Positions 30,655-38,436 of a stretch of DNA of 64,000 nt are shown here, in pieces. This stretch comes from Pomphorhynchus laevis (taxonomy: Eukaryota; Acanthocephala; Palaeacanthocephala; Echinorhynchida; Pomphorhynchidae): contig WNNJ02000802.1 in assembly GCA_012934845.2 (NCBI GenBank), forward strand, positions 78,278 to 142,277, given 5' to 3'. Made by a program: the position numbers and the translations under genes. Under the pieces are notes generated by a model. The model was not told where the DNA came from, made no database searches, and saw nothing but the letters and a program-made list of their open reading frames with translations. The first letter of the stretch is position 1, and each line of letters begins with the position of its first letter.

Positions 30655-33639
30655 TCAATTAAAATACATCCACGAATCCAAATTAGAGTTCACAATCCAC
30701 TTCAGCATCATCTTCTTGAAGTGTCTATTGCTAGTAGCATTGACGACGTCTTCAGGCAGCGAATTCCAAACATTCAATGCGCGGTGGGAAAGCCTACTCA
30801 CACTCCTTATTTTGCCATGGGGGAATTTAAATAACGTAAGGGAGTGACCTCTGCGACGCGAATTTCTCAATTTTATCGAATTGGATGGGAACCCCTCTTT
30901 TCCACGAACCAAATGCCACATCGCTACAAGATCTAAATATAGTAGCCTCTGGGCCGTTGAAGGCATTTTTAAGCAAGCTAGGCGCTCATTGTAAGAATAA
31001 AGAGATGTAATGCAAAGTTTGGTTCCTCTACGTAAAATCGACTCGGTCTTTTTCATCTCAGCCTTGGTGGATGGAAAAGTTGATGCGATGCAGTATTCCA
31101 CATGCGGACGGACTAACGCACAGTAGAGATGCTTAAATAATTTTGGATGCAGCTTACTAAATGTGTTCTTAATACAATACAAGGCCTTCATGACTTTACC
31201 GTAGATATAATCGGTATTCGGTCGTGTTTTAAGGTCGTTATTCAAAATAATCCCTAGGTCTCTATGAACAGAAATGTTGTGAAGCTTATAACATCCTAAA
31301 TAGAATTCATGATCAGATTTACATTTGCCGAGTTTCATATGAACGCACTTATCTACATTTATGGTCATACCGGTAGCACTGCTCCAGTCGTAGATTGTCT
31401 GGAGATCATGTTGTAGATGCCGGCCATCAGGATCTGAGATGCTATCGCACCACACTTTCACATCGTCTGCGAATGCCAGGCAGGGACTGTTTATGCGTAA
31501 CAGAAGATCATTGAGAAATATAATAAAAAGCAAGGGACCAAGGACTGTACCTTGCGGAACTCCGGATTTAACTAACCTAGTAGAAGACATGCTATTGCCA
31601 ACCCTCACCTGAAATGATCTCCCGTCCAAAAAATCACGAATCCAATTGCATAACATGGAGGATACTCCGTAGTGTGCTAACAACCTAATCATCCCATCAT
31701 GAGGGACGCGATCGAAGGCTTTCGAAAAATCAATAAAGATTATATCGAGTGAGCTACCAAAACTTAACGACTGGGTCCAAGTTTCGCGCGCGGTAAGCAA
31801 GTTCGTCAAACAAGAACGGGAGTGACGAAAACCATGTTGAGCGGACGATAGTATACCAAGAGAGACAAGATGATCGTAGACTCTAGTGCTGATGGCGCGT
31901 TCGAGAACTTTGCACAGAGAAGAGGTTAAGCTTATTGGCCTATAATCACCACAGGATGATGCAAAAAATTTTTTGGGAATAGGAACAACGGTTGCAGTTT
32001 TCCAATCTTCTGGGACACTGCCAGTTGCCAGAATTTTATCAAAGATAATAGTCAGGAATGGTGCCAGGTAACTCGATAAAGCTTTGAGCAGGTATGGGGA
32101 GATGTCATCGGGGCCAGCTGCGCTAAAAGGACGAATATTATTGAGATAATCTTGAATTTCAGTAAGGCAAATTGGCCGGGATTCATTACGCGGAGGGATA
32201 GAGCACCCGTACCATATCATATGAGAATCGCAATGTGGTAAAGTGGATAAAGAGAACGAGGATGCGAAGGTCTCAGCTATATCAGTTTCATTTGTAACCA
32301 AGCCACATTCAGAGTGCACATGCTTGATTGCAGAGTTGAGCGTTCCGTTTTGCCGAGCATATGACCAAAATAGCTTGGGGTTGCGATTAACTTCCTTGAT
32401 GATTGTAGATTCGAATTTATCACGTTTTAACGTTTTCATACGAGTACAGACGTTCCTAAGATACCTATAAATGTTGGCGTAATACGGAAGCGAACGAGAT
32501 AACTTCCAAAGACGATTTCGTACTCGCAACATCAATCTCAGGTCCTTATCGAACCAAACAGGATATTTAGTATTTGGCGAGATGATACGCTTTGGTGCAA
32601 ACACGTCAGAAATACCTAAAAGGTAATCCCCAATCACTTTTAGTAAGACTTCTTTAGTATTTGTTAAAGATAGTGGACGACGTTGACAGAAAGATAAAAT
32701 TTGCTCATCAAGCACTTTTGACCAAACCCGTTTTACGATGGGAGCCGTAAAATGGCGGAATTTAAAGTTTGGGGTGACCTGTAGTGATAGCACGCAGTGG
32801 TCAGAGTTACCTATCGGTGGAAGATAATCCACTCGAGCTATGTCTTCAAGACGTTTGGAAAAAACCAAGTCAAGTATAGTATCATTATTATGGGAAGAAA
32901 ATCGTGTGGGCTCTTGAATGTGTTGTACTAGTAAGAGTTCATCAGCGAGGAAGTGGGAGATTTCTCTTTCTACGACGGTGCCATCATCAAATATTGTTTG
33001 CCGCCAATCTGATCTAGGTAGGTTGAAGTCTCCTAGAAGAAGGAAATGAGAACTGATACTTATCGATCGCAATACTGACTTCAGAAGATTACAATCAGTG
33101 ATCATAGAAGGTGAGCGATATACAACGCAGAGACTGATACCAACACGATCATACCCAATATGAAAGGTAATACTCTCGAACGAGCCTTGCGGATCACAAA
33201 CTTGATCGATGCCAGAAATTAGCAAATGGTCTCGAACGTACACTGCAACACCGCCCCCTCGCATACTGGACCTCCTGTCCCCTCGAAGTAGACGATAACC
33301 TGGAATATTTACAGTGGCATCCAAGATGTGTTCATGTAGCCATGACTCACTAACACAGAATATATCATACGCATTAACCTCAACATGGTATCGAAGCTCT
33401 ACAAGTTGTGCAGGAAGACTTCGTAAATTTGAATAACCTACCGATAAATAGCAACGAGTTGCATTGGAATCCTTTTTGGTTTTACTAAGGCACGGTCTAT
33501 CAAATACAATCAGATACCCTAAGGAATGGTCAGTGTTCTCTGAATTTACATGGAAACAGGGGTCCCGACAGTTAAAGGAGCCAACTGTTTCCAACGTACG
33601 ACAGGACGCCACTTGACAACCCGAAAATCCCGTATGCAT
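30655..33639 (-). CDS. LINE D ORF2: AP endonuclease-reverse transcriptase, intact
   Basis: 994 residues. Endonuclease residues 60-290: YSNLRS (Asn71), VSESW (Glu99), RGGGVAVYV, VVYRSP, LLGDFNLPRSDW (Asp204, Asn206) and GNSDHC (Asp280, His281), all catalytic positions present. RT about 480-760: AAGPDDISP, WKTATVVPIPKK, DYRPISLTSSLCKVLER, QHGFRHSRSCLTNLL, FIDFSKAFDRVPH (Asp637), SGVPQGTVLGPLL and FADD (Asp725, Asp726). The C-terminal domain (RRGTKLCITS ... RALNVWNSLPEDVV) is typical of CR1-like ORF2. The start ATG lies 94 bp inside ORF1, in the -1 frame. It should nick target DNA and prime reverse transcription there. Confidence 0.93.
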   Translation of the reverse strand: MHTGFSGCQVASCRTLETVGSFNCRDPCFHVNSENTDHSLGYLIVFDRPCLSKTKKDSNATRCYLSVGYSNLRSLPAQLVELRYHVEVNAYDIFCVSESWLHEHILDATVNIPGYRLLRGDRRSSMRGGGVAVYVRDHLLISGIDQVCDPQGSFESITFHIGYDRVGISLCVVYRSPSMITDCNLLKSVLRSISISSHFLLLGDFNLPRSDWRQTIFDDGTVVEREISHFLADELLLVQHIQEPTRFSSHNNDTILDLVFSKRLEDIARVDYLPPIGNSDHCVLSLQVTPNFKFRHFTAPIVKRVWSKVLDEQILSFCQRRPLSLTNTKEVLLKVIGDYLLGISDVFAPKRIISPNTKYPVWFDKDLRLMLRVRNRLWKLSRSLPYYANIYRYLRNVCTRMKTLKRDKFESTIIKEVNRNPKLFWSYARQNGTLNSAIKHVHSECGLVTNETDIAETFASSFSLSTLPHCDSHMIWYGCSIPPRNESRPICLTEIQDYLNNIRPFSAAGPDDISPYLLKALSSYLAPFLTIIFDKILATGSVPEDWKTATVVPIPKKFFASSCGDYRPISLTSSLCKVLERAISTRVYDHLVSLGILSSAQHGFRHSRSCLTNLLTARETWTQSLSFGSSLDIIFIDFSKAFDRVPHDGMIRLLAHYGVSSMLCNWIRDFLDGRSFQVRVGNSMSSTRLVKSGVPQGTVLGPLLFIIFLNDLLLRINSPCLAFADDVKVWCDSISDPDGRHLQHDLQTIYDWSSATGMTINVDKCVHMKLGKCKSDHEFYLGCYKLHNISVHRDLGIILNNDLKTRPNTDYIYGKVMKALYCIKNTFSKLHPKLFKHLYCALVRPHVEYCIASTFPSTKAEMKKTESILRRGTKLCITSLYSYNERLACLKMPSTAQRLLYLDLVAMWHLVRGKEGFPSNSIKLRNSRRRGHSLTLFKFPHGKIRSVSRLSHRALNVWNSLPEDVVNATSNRHFKKMMLKWIVNSNLDSWMYFN

Positions 33640-34763
33640 ATATTAGCCTCACCTTGAGAAAGCCGGTGTCTCAATTCGATGTTTGCTTTTCGTAATTGTA
33701 ATCGCTCATCTGGCGAAAGGTCACGAAGGATACGAAATGGCAACCCCCTAAGACGATATCCACGTGATAACAACATGCGCACATGATCACTAGAGGACAA
33801 TATCACCTTCAACAGTCTTGGTTTCTCCTGTGTTCTTTTACCAAGCCGAAATAGCTTCTTCACGTGTATAGACGATGCTAACTCTTCATCACCTTCATGC
33901 AATAGATGGGATAATACCTTACGTAAAATAGACACGTCATGGTCCATATGTTCCTGTGAGTTTGCGGAATTGGACTCAGTAAGTTCGCTGAATAACACGC
34001 TATATGACCTGTCATAATGATGCCGAGTTATCTCAACCGACTTCGCATGTCGAACTTCACTATTTTCTGTAGGGGAAAAGTTCGATGCTATATGGGTTGG
34101 GGATCTGTTGTCTGAAGACGTGCACAAGCTGGACGACGAATTTGCTTGGACACTGGTGTCATTGTTGTCGATAATTGGCTTATCACATGGTGCAACATTT
34201 ATAAGAGCATGCTTTGAATTCAATGAAGTCCGTAAAACACTGTCGCCCATCCGGCATTGAGGCTCAACTTCAATGTTGGAACTTGTGGCATTTACTACTG
34301 ATTTAGGAGGCAAGTAATTTTCTAGCGTAGATGAAATGATGTGCGAATCGTCATCAGAAACTATCTTAGTAATCGTATATGACCTATCATGTCCCCTTTT
34401 CCACACTCGAGTTGGCGTTGAAGCCACAGAAAGGCTATTATCATGTTGTGTTTTACTCTGGACGTGAGGGGAGATCTCTAGTTGATCGGCTTGTTTTGTG
34501 GTGTCTGTACATGAATTGGTACATTGGTTATTATCATTATCATCGGTAGGTTTGTTTTGCTCACTCCTCGTAGCCCTTCGTATAACAGCACTGCAAAAGC
34601 CGCACATGAATGATCGCAAGTGATATATCGCCTGATCTTTACTCTTGACTTTGACAATGCTCCACACATCACAGTTTGGCGCATCGCAGCCTACTTCTAA
34701 CTGAGTGTAACAGTCGTCAGATAATGAGTTATTGATTCTGCCCTTCTTATATTTTTTGGTCAT
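33546..34763 (-). CDS. LINE D ORF1: PHD-like finger and RRM-like protein, intact
   Basis: 405 residues. Cys26, Cys31, Cys54 and Cys57 form the C-x4-C ... CGFC finger (EVGCDAPNCDVW ... SFMCGFC). Residues about 60-250 are polar and low in hydrophobics. The C-terminal 150 residues (RSYSVLFSELTESN ... HMDHDVSILRKVL ... KKLFRLGKR ... PRLLKVIL ... ILRDLSPDERLQLRKAN ... VVRWKQLAP) align with ORF1 of A, B, E and F. Inferred role: RNA binding in the LINE RNP. Its end overlaps ORF2. Confidence 0.9.
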   Translation of the reverse strand: MTKKYKKGRINNSLSDDCYTQLEVGCDAPNCDVWSIVKVKSKDQAIYHLRSFMCGFCSAVIRRATRSEQNKPTDDNDNNQCTNSCTDTTKQADQLEISPHVQSKTQHDNSLSVASTPTRVWKRGHDRSYTITKIVSDDDSHIISSTLENYLPPKSVVNATSSNIEVEPQCRMGDSVLRTSLNSKHALINVAPCDKPIIDNNDTSVQANSSSSLCTSSDNRSPTHIASNFSPTENSEVRHAKSVEITRHHYDRSYSVLFSELTESNSANSQEHMDHDVSILRKVLSHLLHEGDEELASSIHVKKLFRLGKRTQEKPRLLKVILSSSDHVRMLLSRGYRLRGLPFRILRDLSPDERLQLRKANIELRHRLSQGEANICIRDFRVVKWRPVVRWKQLAPLTVGTPVSM

Positions 34764-34817
34764 TGTAATCGTGAGACAACGAGGTATTCGCTTGTATGTT
34801 ATTATATTGTTCCGTTT

Positions 34818-34891
34818 AAGTAATCCTGGATTGATCAGGAACTGGATTGATTGTAAGTAATCCTGGATTGATCAGGAACTGGATTGATTGT
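34818..34891 (-). repeat. Two 37-bp tandem units in the LINE D 5' UTR
   Basis: Units at 34818-34854 and 34855-34891 are identical over CCTGGATTGATCAGGAACTG and flanks. They lie about 55-130 bp upstream of ORF1. Confidence 0.9.
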
Positions 34892-34984
34892 AATTAATCG
34901 TAAAATCGTATTTGATTGTATGTTTATAAGAAACCAAAATTTTTTTATGTCTTTAATTAATATTTAAATTATTTGAAGTTTTAT

Positions 34985-35610
34985 AATAAACGGATACGCT
35001 CCACGCCATTAGGAGAAGCCATACCGACTTGATGAGGATGAAGAGCTCCGAATAATTCCTTTTTTAATTTTTGGCAAACACACTTCGCACAGAGACGACG
35101 CATAGTCTCTTATCCTGCTATAGGTCTGATTTCACCGCATGGTTTGTTAAGAGCAATTAAATTCGCGCCGGCCAAGAATTCAGGTATGGAGTGCGGTGCC
35201 AGTCCTGCGAGCAAATAATTTACAAGTTTTGTTAGGCCATGTAAGATGTTACTATGATCAGCCTAAAGCAAATCTTGAAGGTGTTTGGGGCGTAATCTAA
35301 AGAGCCCAGGCGAAGTAGCTGTAGGAAAAGAACGTATAGCACGTAATACAACTTCAGAATCGATAGTAATTGCCAATGCTCGAGGTGGATGGCTCATTAT
35401 TGCGGAATCATTTGTTACCAGTCCTTGCCAGATCAATAACCTCACCGTATTTGACGTATTTATTCGGTAGTCTGTTCGATGAAATTTGACCGCCCTTTGA
35501 GCCGACCAAAATATCCAAAAAGCTAGCAATATCGCGGGCATCCATCAAAGACAAAAGATGCGCAATGTGTTTTTTGAGTTGTTTTTTAATTTTTAAATCT
35601 GCCAATGGGA
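34985..35610 (-). mobile_element. Decayed RT relic N, RLE-type LINE-like
   Basis: The minus strand shows VVLRAIRSFPTATSPG, LRPKHLQDLL, then after a stop LTKLVNYLLAGLAPHSIPEF, GANLIALNKPCGEIRPIAG and TMRRLCAKCV. This follows the N-terminal RT order known from a widespread invertebrate RT family (..SGGLDGLRPQHLKDL.. then ..ALxKKDGGIRPIAVG..). Only the fingers region survives. Clade unresolved. Confidence 0.6.
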
Positions 35611-36235
35611 TTATAACCCAGACACCACTTTGGAAAGGACATGATTGTAGTCCAGCTTTCTTCGGATTGCTTACATAAAGTGTCCTGAATAAGAGAACAC
35701 ATGAGGCAAGCTGATCGTGCCCTCAAACATCACGGAATCTGTTTCACTGTGCATACGCTGGATGACCACACCCGTTTCAAAATGTCGGCACATGAACAAG
35801 AAAATCTTTGACCATGTACTGTAGTGTCGTTGAGCACACATGAGTGTTGATCAGGCGTTTCTTAAAAATTACGATCGTTGAAAGAGGAAGACGTTAGCTG
35901 GGTTGAAGATGGGTCCTTTACCGTCAATTTACACTCAGTGTAAGTATGATGCTTTTGGGACATCAAAGGCGTGTGACCAGACACCCGGCAGCGTCTTTAA
36001 ACTGGTCCGTGTTTACGAAGGCATCCCGAACTATTGAGTCCAAAGAGGTCCTTGCATACAGCACATCTGTCGGTCTAATTCTAAATCGGGTGACTAGTGC
36101 ATGATCTCGAACCGTCTTGCTCCAGATTGAGGTCGGCGTTCATCTCGTCCGATTGTATATATTGTATAGTGTATCGTCGTATTAGGTATTGTGTGTTATT
36201 TATTGTATGATAGTTATTTATTGTAAATAGTTATG
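35611..36235. other. No recognisable gene
   Basis: I see no long ORF, RNA gene or repeat I can name. The last 100 bp (36140-36235) are rich in TATTGTAT-like runs. Confidence 0.5.
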
Positions 36236-36424
36236 ATTACAATGAAAGCAACTGGTTATCGCTAATAACAGCAGCACATGTCCAAAGGAAATGGCGTGAT
36301 CGTTTTGAATTTTTTATATAAGCATGTATATTTAAAAAACATTGTAATTTTCTGAAGTTGCTAACATAAGTTAGCGAAATATCAAAAATAATTTCATCTG
36401 TTCTTTGATCCGGCTCCAATAATT
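36236..36424 (+). repeat. Dispersed ~190-bp repeat, second copy (hammerhead-like core)
   Basis: Matches the reverse complement of 26500-26705. The motif at 36352-36379 reads CTGAAGT, stem GCTAAC-ATAA-GTTAGC, GAAA; the last base of the first box differs from the hammerhead consensus. Its right end overlaps the first 116-bp unit. Confidence 0.65.
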
Positions 36425-36614
36425 ATAAATAAACTTTGATGACGTGACAACGAATCTGAATTCGCATTTAAGCTGAGCTGGTAATTCTGGATGGATTTCA
36501 AAAATAATTTTATCTGTTCTTTGATCCGGCTCCAATAATTATAAATAAACTTTGATGACGTGACAACGAATCTGAATTCGCATTTAAGCTGAGCTGGTAA
36601 TTCTGGATGGATAT
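36383..36614 (+). repeat. Two 116-bp tandem units upstream of LINE E
   Basis: Units 36383-36498 and 36499-36614 are nearly identical, each with a TGATGACGTGACAACG segment (a CRE-like TGACGTGA) and TTTGATCCGGCTCC. They precede the E 5' UTR and could act as promoter monomers, or be part of the dispersed repeat at 36236. Confidence 0.85.
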
Positions 36615-36708
36615 TAAACTATCCTGATACCCATTAACTACTTACACAAATCAATTCTTGAAGAACGATTATTTGGATTCTTATAAACATACAATTAATA
36701 AAGATTAA

Positions 36709-36832
36709 TTAGAAGAACGATTTGGATTATAGAAGAACGATTATAGAAGAACGATTATAGAAGAACGATTATAGAAGAACGATTATAGAAGAACGATTAT
36801 AGAAGAACGATTATAGAAGAACGATTATCAAG
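36709..36832 (+). repeat. 14-bp minisatellite in the LINE E 5' UTR
   Basis: About seven to eight copies of AGAAGAACGATTAT, the first two variant (…GATTTGG). They lie 140-260 bp upstream of the ORF1 ATG. Confidence 0.95.
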
Positions 36833-36971
36833 AAAAAGTTATAAGTGTTCAAGATAATTTCTAAACAACTTAAACAAAAAGAACAACTAGAACAAAAAAT
36901 TTAAACAGCTTAAACACACAATATATAAACATACATTTACAAAACAACTTGCCAGCGGAACAAAACACATA

Positions 36972-38436
36972 ATGACACGAAAAACATCGAAGCTTAAAGC
37001 TAAGAAGTCAAATGTAAACACCGTATCTCTAAACGCAAGCATAATTGATGAGTGTACATCTGTCCAAGTCCAGTGTTCGAACGATTTGTGTGACACCTGG
37101 ACCACTATTTGTATGAGCAAGTTAAAAAAGAATTCCGATGATGCTTATTTATGTGGCTTTTGTGCTGTGAAGGAGCTTAATATTTTGAGAAGACGTTTGG
37201 TCGAATTTGAAGAAGCACATAACCAATCTCTAAGTCGAACCGTTCTCATGGACGATAAAATATCCTCTTCCAAAGCTCAACATCCTTTTAAAAATGTAGT
37301 TCCTGTGGATGCGCGGGTTGGTGATGATACGACTGCCTGCGTTATTCCCCTTGATGAGAATACAAGCGATCGCAAATTGCAACAAATTGCTGATAATACA
37401 GTCCCTAAAGTATCACAGACTACGAACGACATGACTACATGCGTTGTCGTTGATCGTCCTTCTGCCGATCTTTCTTTACATATTGACAACCGAACTCGGA
37501 CAACTGGAGCTTATGTAGGCAGCAATGGACCTGTAGCATCCCGTATTTGGAAGCGGGGATATTTGCGTTCTTCCTATTCAACTCCAAATTCAGTGTCAAG
37601 ACCGTATGACGAAGTCTCGAAATATATTCTGTCTGATGAAGCGATTTCACAAAGTGATACACCGAAGATGCCGAATGCTCACAATGCGACATTTCGTAAT
37701 ATCTCAAACAAAGATGGTCAGTGCGTTTCCTCGGGCAACGCACACGTCACCTTGATGTCACCATCAAGTTCTTTAGAGTCTCATGATTCACATACCCAGA
37801 CAGACTTATCTAGCTTGCGGAATATTGTTAAAACGGATACTCAAATACCCAGCTTACGTGCATGTACAGATACACAATCTGCTGTGTCCTGTGATGGTCT
37901 CGATAGGGTGATCTCAAATAAGCGGATATATAATAGAGGTTGCTCAGTTATTCTAGCTAATGTGCCCGAGTCTATCTTCGAGAATGCGCAAGCACGACTG
38001 AATGACGACATTCAGAGTTTGAGGTCTATTCTGGCACATGTACTTGGCTCCTGTGACATTGAGACAGTCCAAAAAGTTAAACTTATCGCTCTTTTCCGTC
38101 TAGGTAAGCGTAATGCTTTAAATAATAAACCCCGACTACTCAAAGCTGTCTTCCATAACCAACTTCATGCTACCTTAATGTTGAGAAACTCGTTCCGTCT
38201 CAAAGGGTCTAATATTCGACTGCTGAAAGATCTTGATGTATCAGAACGAAAAAAAATTATCGAAGGTTAAAAAAGAACTATCATCTCGTGTTGCTAAAGG
38301 AGAAACAAATCTCTATGTGAAAAATTTTCAGATTGTGAAGCGACGCACTTGGCTGAGTTGGAGCCCACTAGTCATGTCGCCTCGCGTGCATTCTGTAATC
38401 GAAACGGGCTCGTCTACTCTGCCTATCAGAGTCTAA
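36972..38436 (+). pseudogene. LINE E ORF1, one A-run frameshift near the end
   Basis: Starts MTRKTSKLKAKK. Finger Cys35, Cys40, Cys61, Cys64 (VQCSNDLCDTW ... YLCGFC). The RRM-like region runs NRGCSVILANVPES, LNDDIQSLRSILAHV, LIALFRLGKRN, RLLKAVF, IRLLKDLDVSERKK. At 38251-38258 a run of eight A shifts the frame and ends the protein at KIIEG (432 codons). In the other frame homology continues KLSKVKKELSSRVAKGETNLYVKNF to the stop at 38436. A single-base slip (or sequencing error) would account for it. ORF2 starts 88 bp before this end. Confidence 0.85.

Larger units (their letters stand above)
30566..34920 (-). mobile_element. CR1-like LINE D, apparently full length with intact ORFs
   Basis: Order on the minus strand: 5' UTR with a duplicated 37-bp unit, ORF1 (34763-33546), ORF2 (33639-30655), then a 3' stem-loop (30608-30621 inner, AGCC ... 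GGCT) and tail ACTATAATAATAAG. Both ORFs are uninterrupted. No convincing target duplication was found by eye, so the exact ends are approximate. Confidence 0.85.

Noticed and set aside
34818-34891. Target-site duplication of LINE D
   Set aside because: The repeated 37-bp units are adjacent at one end of the element, not at opposite ends.
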